Source of the DNA: Atopobium sp. oral taxon 810 str. F0209
GTDB lineage: Bacteria > Actinomycetota > Coriobacteriia > Coriobacteriales > Atopobiaceae
DNA length: 64,000 nucleotides
Reading direction: 5' to 3'
Assembly (NCBI RefSeq): GCF_000466405.1
Contig: NZ_KE952937.1
Span: forward strand, 24,248 to 88,247
The translations under genes were made by a program, and so were the position numbers. How positions within the stretch are numbered: position 1 is the first letter of the stretch; every line of letters begins with the position of its first letter. Below are positions 1-10,212 of this stretch, piece by piece. Below the pieces are notes generated by a model. The model made no database searches. It was not told the DNA's origin and saw only the letters and a list, made by a program, of their open reading frames with translations.

Positions 1-891
1 CTTTTCTGCATCAGACTTGCTTGCAACCTCTGCCAAATATGACTCGCAGCAGGCTTTGGCAAGTGTGCGCACGCGAAGAATATAGTTTGCACGCTCAACA
101 GCAGACAGTGCTCCACGAGAGTCAAGCAGATTAAAGGCATGGCTGCACTTCATAACGCAGTCATAGCCAGGAAGCGGCAACTTGCGGTCAAGGCAGGCGT
201 GGCATTCCCTCTCGTAGTCATCAAATTTCTGTCTCATCATAGGAACATCGGCAACCTCAAAGTTGTATGCCGAAAACTCACGCTCATTTTCAAGGAAGAC
301 ATCACCGTATTTGATAGCAGTGCCGTCAGGCAGCCAACTCCATACCAAGTCATAAACCGAATCAACCTGTTGGGCATACATAGCAATACGCTCAAGGCCA
401 TAGGCAATCTCAACGGGAACAGGGTCAACTTCAATACCACCCACCTGTTGGAAGTAGGTAAATTGAGTAACCTCCATGCCATCCATCCAGACTTCCCAAC
501 CCAAGCCCCAAGCACCTAGCGTAGGACTTTCCCAGTCATCCTCAACAAAACGGACGTCATGCTCTGCAGGGTCAAGGCCAATTGCTGTAAGCGATCCCAA
601 ATATAGCTCCTGAGAATCAGCAGGGCTAGGCTTGAGTACTACCTGGAATTGATAGTAATGCTGCATACGATTGGGATTCTCACCATAACGTCCATCAGCA
701 GGACGGCGGCAAGGCTGCGGATAGCAGGTGCGCCAAGCAGCGGGCCCCAAGCTACGTAGCAAAGTGGCGGTATGAAAGGTACCAGCACCAACCTCGCTAT
801 CGTAAGGTTGCATAACCGTACAACCCTGATCTGCCCAATAATGTTCAAGGGCCAAGATCATATCTTGGAAGCTTAGTGGAGTAGTACTCAT
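1..891 (-). CDS. glyQ: Glycyl-tRNA synthetase alpha subunit, 3' end outside the window
   Basis: Catalytic alpha subunit of the bacterial alpha2beta2 glycyl-tRNA synthetase, which charges tRNA-Gly in the cytoplasm. The visible 297 codons begin [12 protein letters not shown] and carry family hallmarks: EHYWADQGC and [13 protein letters not shown] near the N-terminus, [20 protein letters not shown] around residues 70-90, and FTYFQQVGG further on. The family is usually about 290-310 residues, so almost the whole subunit is present. The frame is still open at base 1, so the end and the expected glyS partner lie outside. The ATG at 889-891 is preceded by an AGAGGAAAG/CAGG purine stretch. It is read in the same direction as lepB but separated from it by about 90 bp. 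Confidence 0.95.
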   Translation of the reverse strand, partial: MSTTPLSFQDMILALEHYWADQGCTVMQPYDSEVGAGTFHTATLLRSLGPAAWRTCYPQPCRRPADGRYGENPNRMQHYYQFQVVLKPSPADSQELYLGSLTAIGLDPAEHDVRFVEDDWESPTLGAWGLGWEVWMDGMEVTQFTYFQQVGGIEVDPVPVEIAYGLERIAMYAQQVDSVYDLVWSWLPDGTAIKYGDVFLENEREFSAYNFEVADVPMMRQKFDDYERECHACLDRKLPLPGYDCVMKCSHAFNLLDSRGALSAVERANYILRVRTLAKACCESYLAEVASKSDAEK

Positions 892-983
892 AGTCCTGCT
901 TTCCTCTCGTTAACTTCTTTGTACGGCAAAACCATACCTTGATTTTCTTGTCACATCAGTTGCAGCTCATAAAAACTGCGTGT

Positions 984-1532
984 CTACTTTAAGGCACCCC
1001 AGCGGTTGAGCGGCCAATAAATCCATACCGCCTCAGAAGTGATGGAACTCATAGGGATGGGTCCAAAATAACGCGAGTCAAGAGAATCTGTACGATTGTC
1101 CCCCATAACCCAAACCTGTCCTTCAGGAACGGTAAGGGGATAACTAATTCCACCTGCAACCCAAGTATCGCTTAAAGGTAAAGTGGGAGTCCCCGAAGTA
1201 TAGGGTTCATCAAGCTTTTTACCATCAACCCAAACTGCGTTATCCTTGATATCAACGGTTTGACCAGGACCCGCAATGATGCGTTTAATAAGCGTATCGC
1301 CTGTGCCTTTAATATCGTTAAAAGTTACGATTTGACCCACCTGAGGCTCATTTGTCCATAGGCTAACTTTCTCACCTATCAGGTGATCCCCTTGCTGGAT
1401 TGTTTGAAGCATCGAACCTGACGGTACTTCATAAAACTCAACCACATAACGGCGTATCAGCAAACTGGCCCCAATAGCAATAACAAAGACCAACACCCAT
1501 TGCAGCCAATTGGGAATACCACGTTTTTCCAT
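984..1532 (-). CDS. lepB: Signal peptidase I
   Basis: Membrane-bound leader peptidase that cleaves Sec signal peptides on the outer face of the membrane. The 182-residue protein has one N-terminal membrane segment (about residues 9-27). It then shows the serine box PSGSM (nucleophile Ser40), the general-base lysine in DTLIKRIIAG (Lys83) and the GDNRTDSLDSRYFG box (about 145-157). This is the short Gram-positive type. It starts 1 base after the end of trmD and is the last gene of the rpsP-khpA-rimM-trmD-lepB run, so it is probably translated from the same transcript. Ribosomal genes followed by trmD and lepB are a common order in Actinobacteria. Confidence 0.96.
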   Translation of the reverse strand: MEKRGIPNWLQWVLVFVIAIGASLLIRRYVVEFYEVPSGSMLQTIQQGDHLIGEKVSLWTNEPQVGQIVTFNDIKGTGDTLIKRIIAGPGQTVDIKDNAVWVDGKKLDEPYTSGTPTLPLSDTWVAGGISYPLTVPEGQVWVMGDNRTDSLDSRYFGPIPMSSITSEAVWIYWPLNRWGALK

Positions 1533-1533
1533 A

Positions 1534-2241
1534 CTACGCTCTCCCCTTCTGAAGCGCTAAAGAAGCGTCTTCTAGCAAATCGGGACGCCACTTTTGGGTA
1601 CGTTCCAACGCACTTTGAGCTCGCCATTTTGCAATTTCTGCATGATTGCCTGAGAGCAAAACTTCAGGCACTTTTCTACCTTCAAAATCAGCGGGCCGAG
1701 TATATTGGGCATATTCCAACAAACCATCCGAGAAAGACTCATCCTTCGCGCTATTCTCATCACCTAAAACACCTGGTAATAAACGCACTACCGCATCACT
1801 CACGACCATAGCCGCAAGCTCCCCACCCGTAAGTACATAATCACCAAGGGAGATAATCTCATCTGCCAGTTCATAACAACGTTCGTCCATACCCTCATAA
1901 CGACCACAAACAAACAACAGATGCTCTTTTTTGGCAAGGCGTTGTGCGCAAGACTCATCAAAACGCCTTCCGCAAGGTGAAAAGAAAACCACATATGGCA
2001 AAAACAAGCTACGGGATTTAAGATCACGCACTGCATCAAAGATGGGTTGAGGCTTCATAAGCATACCCTGGCCGCCACCAAAAGGTGCATCATCCACTGT
2101 GTGATGCCTATCATGCGTCCAATCACGCAGATTGTAAGCTTTAAAGCTCAAGATTCCTTTATCCTGTGCGCGGCCCATAATGGAGGCACTCATATAAGGT
2201 TCAAAGACTTCAGGAAAGACGGAAAGTGTTTCAATATGCAC
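1534..2241 (-). CDS. trmD: tRNA (guanine-N1-)-methyltransferase
   Basis: Makes m1G37 in tRNAs reading CNN codons, using S-adenosylmethionine, and so prevents +1 frameshifting. The 235-residue protein has the SPOUT knot signatures: SVFPEVFEPY at the N-terminus, DDAPFGGGQGM (about 50-60), CGRYEGMDER (about 111-120), SLGDYVLTGGELA (about 131-143) and EYAQYTRP near residue 187. Length is typical. It follows rimM by 12 bp and precedes lepB by 1 bp in a continuous minus-strand operon. The pairing with rimM and rpsP is nearly universal and supports the call. Confidence 0.97.
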   Translation of the reverse strand: MHIETLSVFPEVFEPYMSASIMGRAQDKGILSFKAYNLRDWTHDRHHTVDDAPFGGGQGMLMKPQPIFDAVRDLKSRSLFLPYVVFFSPCGRRFDESCAQRLAKKEHLLFVCGRYEGMDERCYELADEIISLGDYVLTGGELAAMVVSDAVVRLLPGVLGDENSAKDESFSDGLLEYAQYTRPADFEGRKVPEVLLSGNHAEIAKWRAQSALERTQKWRPDLLEDASLALQKGRA

Positions 2242-2253
2242 AGTCTCTCCTCC

Positions 2254-2766
2254 CTAAACGAGTCCATCAGGCAAATTAACACGAATAACGCCTTGAGCAG
2301 GCAACTCGTCAATGAACTCATCAATAGCAGGAATCAACACTTCTTTGTTGCCTTGACGCACAACCCAAACATCATTGGCAGGACCTACCATAATCTCAGA
2401 GATGCGTCCCAGTTCACCATACGTGCGGTCCATCACTTGACGACCCATCAGTTCATCCAAAGCAGGACCTAAATCCGCAGGCAACTCTTCTACAGGAGCT
2501 AAAAGAGAATGACCTACCAAGGCTTGAGCATCAGAAATACTTGTGACATCGGATAACGAAATCAGCTGACCTGAACCTGCGTTGGTCACATGATTTATCC
2601 GATGAAACCTATCTCGCTTGAGCACAGGTGGAACACAAGCCACATGCATACCGTCGTATAACAAGGGGGGAAGCCCAGCGACCGGAGCCGCTACGACCTC
2701 CCCACCTTTGCCATGTGTCTTTGTTATACCTGCGACCAAGCGCCAATGTTTGCGCGCCATGGACAC
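2254..2766 (-). CDS. rimM: 16S rRNA processing protein RimM
   Basis: Assembly factor for the 30S head domain that binds ribosomal protein S19. The 170-residue protein has the N-terminal barrel (WRLVAGITKTHGKGGEV, VFKR-like segment VLKRDRFHR) and the C-terminal PRC-barrel part (LMGRQVMDRTYGELGRISEI, VLIPAIDEFI). Length matches the family. It begins one base after the khpA stop codon and lies 12 bp before trmD, the standard order. The assignment rests on both sequence pattern and context. Confidence 0.93.
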   Translation of the reverse strand: MSMARKHWRLVAGITKTHGKGGEVVAAPVAGLPPLLYDGMHVACVPPVLKRDRFHRINHVTNAGSGQLISLSDVTSISDAQALVGHSLLAPVEELPADLGPALDELMGRQVMDRTYGELGRISEIMVGPANDVWVVRQGNKEVLIPAIDEFIDELPAQGVIRVNLPDGLV

Positions 2767-3084
2767 CTAACCTACAACCTCTACCTCGACAGAAGTACCC
2801 ACACGTGAACCAAGAGCACGAGCAAGCGTGCGAATGGCCTTAATCGTGCGACCACGACGACCAATGATACGGCCGGCATCTTCTTCGGCGCAGCTCACCT
2901 CAATAAGTGCGCTGCCCTCACGGTCGGTAACATCCAAAGAAACACTATCTTGATCGGCTACCAAACCGCACACGATATACTCCACGAGATCTGCAACCTT
3001 GTCCGAGGCGAGCTCCTCGTCGTCCTGAATCTCCTCGACTACGTCGATAGTCTCCTCAGTGACGTCGGCGAATTCGCCGGCCAT
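2767..3084 (-). CDS. khpA: KH-domain RNA-binding protein KhpA
   Basis: Small RNA chaperone-type protein with one KH domain, 105 residues. The nucleic-acid-binding GxxG loop is visible as RIIGRRGRTIKAIR (about residues 71-84). The first 30 residues form an acidic extension (EETIDVVEEIQDDEELASDK) longer than in most KhpA proteins, so a shorter alternative start cannot be excluded. In Firmicutes, KhpA works with KhpB/Jag in cell elongation and RNA binding; that role is inferred here. It lies 3 bp after rpsP and directly abuts rimM, the usual position in Gram-positive genomes. Confidence 0.93.
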   Translation of the reverse strand: MAGEFADVTEETIDVVEEIQDDEELASDKVADLVEYIVCGLVADQDSVSLDVTDREGSALIEVSCAEEDAGRIIGRRGRTIKAIRTLARALGSRVGTSVEVEVVG

Positions 3085-3087
3085 GGC

Positions 3088-3405
3088 TTACTCCTCGTCC
3101 TGAGCTGCTGCTGCCTTGGCCTGAGCCTTCTTAGAAAGCTTGGCCTTCTTCTCGGGTGCGGGAGCACCAGTACGCACGATGTCCATCAGGTGAGAGACGG
3201 TAGAGCTGGGCTGAGCACCCTTAGCAACCCACTCATCAATCTTCTCAAGGTCAAGCTGAATGGTCTTAGGGGTGGTCAAAGGATTATAACGACCAACCTC
3301 CTCAATATAACGACCATCGCGAGGCATACGGCCATCAGCGACGACAACACGATAATAGGGACGCTTCTTGGCACCGTGACGGGCCAAACGAATCTTGACT
3401 GCCAA
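3088..3405 (-). CDS. rpsP: 30S ribosomal protein S16
   Basis: Small-subunit protein needed for 30S assembly. Residues 2-30 read [20 protein letters not shown], diagnostic for S16, followed by [17 protein letters not shown] place the start at a TTG codon (3403-3405), with an AAGGAG ribosome binding site 7 bases upstream. The longer frame with an ATG at 3462 would add residues absent from S16. The product is 105 residues, with a Lys/Ala-rich C-terminal tail ([20 protein letters not shown]) typical of high-GC Gram-positives. It is the first gene of the operon running through khpA, rimM, trmD and lepB. Confidence 0.96.
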   Translation of the reverse strand: MAVKIRLARHGAKKRPYYRVVVADGRMPRDGRYIEEVGRYNPLTTPKTIQLDLEKIDEWVAKGAQPSSTVSHLMDIVRTGAPAPEKKAKLSKKAQAKAAAAQDEE

Positions 3406-3518
3406 TGAAAACTCCTTCAGACGAGCGACACCGTGGTAGTAGTAGTTGTGTCGCTTTGCCACACAAATGCTCTCCTACTATACGACTCTTAGCGTTTGGT
3501 GCAAGGTGCAGTTTTTGT

Positions 3519-3548
3519 ATCTTAGAGACAAAATCCATGTAAAAGCAA
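3519..3548 (-). promoter_or_regulatory. Candidate promoter of the rpsP operon
   Basis: On the minus strand TTGCTT (3548-3543) and TAAGAT (3524-3519) are 18 bases apart, a reasonable sigma-70-type pair. It lies about 115 bp before the rpsP TTG start in the region between the divergent rpsP and dinB genes. Only sequence resemblance supports it. Confidence 0.4.
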
Positions 3549-3662
3549 CTCTCAAACAGCTCTAAGAACAAATTTATCAATGTTTTTTTGAATTTTCAAA
3601 CAAGCAAAACTTCAGCTTATTGCGCAGGCATCTAGAACAAATGAGCTGTCCTGCTACTTACC

Positions 3663-3668
3663 TATAAT
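3663..3668 (+). promoter_or_regulatory. Perfect -10 hexamer at the dinB start
   Basis: TATAAT at 3663-3668 overlaps the first possible dinB ATG. Transcription would begin about 7 bases later, at or next to the ATG at 3676. No convincing -35 hexamer is visible 16-18 bases upstream. Confidence 0.5.
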
Positions 3669-3675
3669 GACAACT

Positions 3676-4950
3676 ATGGAGAATGCAAAAGATGACATAA
3701 CGGTAATTTCTTGGTCAGGACGAGCAATCGGTTTACTTGATCTTGATGCTTTCTTTGCCTCGGTCGAGCAGCTTGATCACCCAGAGTGGCGAGGTAAACC
3801 CCTTATTGTTGGGGGTTCTTCAAAGCGTCGTGGCGTCGTTTCGACCGCTTCCTATGAAGCGCGTAAATTTGGCATTCATTCTGCTATGCCTAGTTTCCAG
3901 GCAGAACGTCTTTGCCCCCAAGCAATCTGGACTGAAGGTCATTTCTCGCGATATCGCGCGTTATCTGCAGCTGTCATGAATATTCTTGTTGATGAAACTC
4001 CCCTAGTAGAACAAGTTTCTATTGATGAAGCTTTTTTTGATATAACACCTGGTCGTTATGCCGCAGAAAATCCCATTGTTATTTGTCGGCGAATTCAAAA
4101 TCGTGTGGAGAAGCTTGGAATTAGCTGCTCGATCGGGCTTGGCATTAATAAAACCATAGCCAAAATCGCTTCTGAGCGAGAAAAACCCCGTGGACTCACC
4201 ATTGTGCCTCCAGGTACAGAAGCTCTCTTTTTGGCACCTCTGCCCGTACGTGCTATGAGTGGTATCGGAAGCGCAGCGGAAGCAAGACTGCAATCGCTAC
4301 ATATAAAAACTTTGGGGCAACTTGCCCAAGCAGATCCACAGCAACTCAGACGCATGATGGGAAGTTATGGACCTCGTCTCATAGAACGCGCAGCGGGCAA
4401 AGAACAAAGTATCGTCGCGGAACGGGCCATACATGAGGTTCCAAAGTCAGTTTCTTCTGAGCGTACGTTTGCCCATGATCTATGCGATAAAAAAGATATT
4501 CATGCCGCAGTTTTGCACGTAGCCGCGCTCACTGGTACACGCCTAAGAAAAAAGGGGCTTAAAGGTAGCGAACTAACCTTAAAGCTCAAGTTTGCCTTCA
4601 ATAAAAGCCGTACTATTCAGCGTCAACTTGACAGGCCCACAGATGATGAGCACGAATTTGCCCATGTAGCACTCGAACTTCTCGAGCAGATTTGGCATGA
4701 AGGGAGCGCTGTACGTCTTGTAGGTGTGGGTATAAGCAATTTTGGAGCAAGCAAATCTCAACAGCTCAGTCTCTTTGAGACGGAACTTGATATGGAAGAG
4801 AGCCAACGCCTTGCCAAGAAAAAACATGACCTACGTCGCCTTGCTCTTACCACTGACGAACTAAAATCACGTTTTGGAAATTCAGTTATTGCTTATGGAC
4901 ACGATTTGCGCCTACATGGCGAGCTCGACGAAAAAGGTCGCTCTAGATAA
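3676..4950 (+). CDS. dinB: DNA polymerase IV (Y-family translesion polymerase)
   Basis: Error-prone polymerase that bypasses damaged template bases. The first catalytic acidic motif is LLDLDAFFASVEQ near the N-terminus and the second is VSIDEAFFD near residue 118. The thumb/helix-hairpin-helix part (VRAMSGIGSAAEARLQSL) and little-finger domain follow. Length of about 424 residues is somewhat longer than E. coli DinB. Two in-frame ATGs occur, at 3667 and 3676. The first lies inside a TATAAT hexamer (3663-3668) and has no Shine-Dalgarno sequence. I chose 3676, which would sit at the expected transcription start and make the mRNA leaderless. It is monocistronic and divergent from rpsP. Confidence 0.94.
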   Translation: MENAKDDITVISWSGRAIGLLDLDAFFASVEQLDHPEWRGKPLIVGGSSKRRGVVSTASYEARKFGIHSAMPSFQAERLCPQAIWTEGHFSRYRALSAAVMNILVDETPLVEQVSIDEAFFDITPGRYAAENPIVICRRIQNRVEKLGISCSIGLGINKTIAKIASEREKPRGLTIVPPGTEALFLAPLPVRAMSGIGSAAEARLQSLHIKTLGQLAQADPQQLRRMMGSYGPRLIERAAGKEQSIVAERAIHEVPKSVSSERTFAHDLCDKKDIHAAVLHVAALTGTRLRKKGLKGSELTLKLKFAFNKSRTIQRQLDRPTDDEHEFAHVALELLEQIWHEGSAVRLVGVGISNFGASKSQQLSLFETELDMEESQRLAKKKHDLRRLALTTDELKSRFGNSVIAYGHDLRLHGELDEKGRSR

Positions 4951-4959
4951 GCCTGTAGC

Positions 4960-5352
4960 CTATTTGTTTTTATCGCTAGAATCTAGCTCTGCCTGACCCT
5001 CTAAACCAAAATTCACCCGCGGAGCATCTCCCCAAAGGCATTCAATACGGAAGTACTCACGTGCTTCAGGTCTAAAGACATGAATAACTACTGCACCATA
5101 ATCCATCAAAGTCCAGCCAGAACCTGCTTTACCTTCAACAGATAAGGGAGCTTCCTGGCAATTCTTCTTTACCTTTTCCTCAATTGCCTCGAGCACTGCA
5201 TCAGCTTGTGCCTTGCTAGAGGCTGTACAAATCAAGAAGTAGTCACACATATCGGTCTCATTTTCAAGATCGATAATGACAATATCCTGAGCTTTTTTAT
5301 CATCTGCGGCGATTGCAGCAACGTGTACGAGTTCGAGGGGTGTAACTGCCAT
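4960..5352 (-). CDS. rsfS: Ribosomal silencing factor RsfS
   Basis: Binds ribosomal protein L14 and blocks subunit joining when nutrients are scarce. The 130-residue protein has the RsfS/Iojap signature: IVIIDLENETDMCDYFLICTA (about residues 24-44), then GWTLMDYGAVVIHVF and REYFRIECLWGDAP near the end. Length is typical. It lies 26 bp after yqeK in the nadD-yqeK-rsfS run, an arrangement found widely in Gram-positive bacteria. It converges with dinB, the two stops being about 10 bp apart with no clear terminator between them. Confidence 0.95.
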   Translation of the reverse strand: MAVTPLELVHVAAIAADDKKAQDIVIIDLENETDMCDYFLICTASSKAQADAVLEAIEEKVKKNCQEAPLSVEGKAGSGWTLMDYGAVVIHVFRPEAREYFRIECLWGDAPRVNFGLEGQAELDSSDKNK

Positions 5353-5378
5353 GTAGCTAACCTTTCTTGAGGACTTCC

Positions 5379-6014
5379 TTAGTGCTTAAGGACATAGCTG
5401 TTGTATAACTCTAGGGTACCCGGATAAAGGTAGTGTCTACCCTCCAACACGTAGACTACACCACCAATAAACGACTCCCAATAGAGCTCATCAAGTGAAA
5501 CTTTTCCCACAAGCGAGCGCGTACGCTCGATTCCTGGACTTGCAGGACGCAAAGGCTCAATACCATCAGCAATAAATAGCACCATATCAAGAGGCGTCAT
5601 ATCCTGAGCTCCTGTGGTATGACGAGCAATAGCTTGCCATATTTCGGAAGGAAGTTCAGGAAACTTGGCAGGCAAATCGTGAGCTGCAGTTAAGCCATGC
5701 AAAAGATTTCCCACCAAGGAAAGCTCAACGCCCATATCAATATTGGCAGCCTGAGCATGCTGTAATTGCTCATCTAAGTTGAGAACCTTATCCCAATCAT
5801 GCAATATACCCGCTGCTTGTGCAAGATATGGACTAACACCATAGATATGCGCCAAACGTCCTGCTTCAGCAGCTACAGAAAGTGAATGAGCATACCTCTT
5901 GGGTTTGATAGCAGCCATATGCTCACGCAAGGCAGCGCGTAGCTTTGCAAGCTCTGCGATTTGTTCAGCATCAAGACCTTCATTGATTTTGTGGCAAACT
6001 TGAATTTCACTCAT
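5379..6014 (-). CDS. yqeK: HD-domain hydrolase, YqeK family (probable Ap4A hydrolase)
   Basis: Metal-dependent HD-domain protein; characterised YqeK enzymes cleave diadenosine tetraphosphate symmetrically to ADP. The 211-residue sequence shows KRYAHSLSVAAEAGRLA (metal-binding His, about residues 41-57), the HD pair in AGILHDWDK (about 69-77), and the later IARHTTGAQDMTPLDMVLFIADGIEP box. The start overlaps the stop of nadD by 4 bases (ATGA), indicating translational coupling, and rsfS follows. A role in NAD or dinucleotide metabolism is inferred from the neighbour nadD. Confidence 0.92.
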   Translation of the reverse strand: MSEIQVCHKINEGLDAEQIAELAKLRAALREHMAAIKPKRYAHSLSVAAEAGRLAHIYGVSPYLAQAAGILHDWDKVLNLDEQLQHAQAANIDMGVELSLVGNLLHGLTAAHDLPAKFPELPSEIWQAIARHTTGAQDMTPLDMVLFIADGIEPLRPASPGIERTRSLVGKVSLDELYWESFIGGVVYVLEGRHYLYPGTLELYNSYVLKH

Positions 6015-6817
6015 GCAGACACTTCCCCTGTAACCCCATCATGTACACGAGTTTTTTCCAGTCCCATCACCGATCCATAACTCAAAGAATGTGCTCCATA
6101 CAGCTCATGTTTGTGAATATAGCCAGTAACAGTATCCGGCGTAAGATACCGTAGACTCTGACCTTCTTCAACACGCTTACGCAGATAACTTGAGGAAATT
6201 GCCAATGCTGGTACTTCAAGGTAGGTTACTCGGAAGTCATAAGGAGACTCTTCGATTGCAGCTTGTGCATGCCTCAAGTCATAACCTGGACGAGTAGCAC
6301 CTACTAGATGAGCCAGATCTGCAATGCTTCCCGCATCTCTCCAACGCACTATATCGGCAATAGCATCTGCTCCCGTAATAAAGAAAAGCTCAACGTTGTT
6401 TGGATAAATTGATCTCAGCAAACGAAGAGTTTCAGCTGTATAAGTCACACCCTCACGGTCTACCTCAAAGCGGCTCGCCATAAAATGTGGGTTATCTGAG
6501 GTGGCAAGCAGAGTCATAGCATAGCGGTCTTCACCCGAAGAAACGTGAACATGCTGTTTGAACGCGGGAGAACCTGCAGGCATAAAGACTACGACATCAA
6601 GATTGAGCGCATCAAAAGCGGTCTCAGCACAAACAAGGTGTCCATGATGAATGGGGTCAAAAGTGCCACCCATAATACCAAGACGATACTGCTTTTTTGG
6701 ATCGGTACCCAAAAGTGGTAAGTCGCCACAAGCAGGTGTGCGCATACGCAATTTTTGACTCGCGATATGCGCAGGACTCAGGACACCACTACCGTCATCA
6801 GGCTCTCGCAAAGGCAT
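6011..6817 (-). CDS. nadD: Nicotinate-nucleotide adenylyltransferase
   Basis: Transfers AMP to nicotinate mononucleotide to make deamido-NAD. The nucleotidyltransferase signature GIMGGTFDPIHHGHL is plain, and ISSSYLRKRVEEGQSLRYL near the C-terminus matches the ISSTxIR-type motif. The ATG at 6817 has a GAGGAG box about 10 bases upstream, but it gives some 45 residues before RLGIMGG, whereas most NadD proteins begin just before that motif. Either this protein has a real N-terminal extension or translation begins later at a weak start. It is coupled to yqeK by a 4-base overlap. Confidence 0.94.
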   Translation of the reverse strand: MPLREPDDGSGVLSPAHIASQKLRMRTPACGDLPLLGTDPKKQYRLGIMGGTFDPIHHGHLVCAETAFDALNLDVVVFMPAGSPAFKQHVHVSSGEDRYAMTLLATSDNPHFMASRFEVDREGVTYTAETLRLLRSIYPNNVELFFITGADAIADIVRWRDAGSIADLAHLVGATRPGYDLRHAQAAIEESPYDFRVTYLEVPALAISSSYLRKRVEEGQSLRYLTPDTVTGYIHKHELYGAHSLSYGSVMGLEKTRVHDGVTGEVSA

Positions 6818-6863
6818 TTCGAGGGTTCTCCTCTCCGCTCATTGAGTCTAGCTATCCCTCTTG

Positions 6864-9459
<2,596 letters not shown>

Positions 9460-9465
9460 TCATCC

Positions 9466-10212
9466 TTACAAAATGATGGAAGCAGCCACAATTAAAATAC
9501 CTACAGCAAATACAACAATGTCAGCTGCTCCAAAAGGATAGCGCTTGTAGGAAGAGGAACGAGTACGCAAATAAAAGCCTCTTTCCTCTGCTGCAAGTGC
9601 CGTATCATCAGCTTTGGCAACCGAAGAAATCAACAGCGGTGCTGCAAGCGGCAGCATCAGACGTAGACGTCTAAAAATGCCACCTTCATCAAAAGAGACA
9701 CCACGGGCAGTCTGAGCTTCAACGATTTTGTTCATCTCATCCGCAAAAATCGGCACAAAACGAAGAGCAGTGGTAATGGTAAAGGCGTAACGATACGGAA
9801 CATGCAGCACTTCAACCGCAGCATTTGCAAGGTCAGTAAGCCGAGTCAGAGTGAGCATTTGTACCAGGGGGATGGCAAAAGCTACTAGGCGCAAAGCAAC
9901 TAATACACCTGTGGAAAGACCTCGGTCTGTCACAAACAAAAAAATAGCCGTACCATCTCGAATAATAAGCACCTGAACCAAGCACATGACCAAGCCCAAA
10001 CCCAAAAGACCAGAGAGTAGGCTTAGAGTCTCTCTGCCAATACCCGCATAGAGGCCTATGAGGACTTCCACACCAATGATGCCCATCAATACAAATGGAT
10101 GAGGCGCTAAAAAAACAGCCACACAAATGCAAAGCGCCAATAAAACCTTGGAAAGAGGATTAGCTCGATGAAGCAGAGTTGTACCTTCAGAGTATTTCAG
10201 AAGACCTGCCAT
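9466..10212 (-). CDS. ecfT: Energy-coupling-factor transporter transmembrane protein EcfT
   Basis: Membrane scaffold that connects the ATPases of an ECF importer to the substrate-binding S component. The 248-residue protein has several hydrophobic segments (about 22-60, 65-90, 105-135, 225-245). Two ARG-like coupling motifs are visible, AQTARGVSF (about 166-174) and AAEERGFYL (about 207-215); these helices insert into the ATPases. It starts exactly where ecfA stops, so translation is likely coupled. With the fused ATPase and the S component just upstream it forms a complete dedicated (group I) transporter. Confidence 0.95.
   Translation of the reverse strand: MAGLLKYSEGTTLLHRANPLSKVLLALCICVAVFLAPHPFVLMGIIGVEVLIGLYAGIGRETLSLLSGLLGLGLVMCLVQVLIIRDGTAIFLFVTDRGLSTGVLVALRLVAFAIPLVQMLTLTRLTDLANAAVEVLHVPYRYAFTITTALRFVPIFADEMNKIVEAQTARGVSFDEGGIFRRLRLMLPLAAPLLISSVAKADDTALAAEERGFYLRTRSSSYKRYPFGAADIVVFAVGILIVAASIIL

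Noticed and set aside
139..519. 126-codon plus-strand frame within the first 520 bases
   Set aside because: It is antisense to glyQ, whose protein sequence is unmistakable.
3406..3462. ATG start of rpsP at 3462 giving a longer S16
   Set aside because: The added residues ([18 protein letters not shown]) are foreign to S16, while the TTG at 3405 has AAGGAG at proper spacing.
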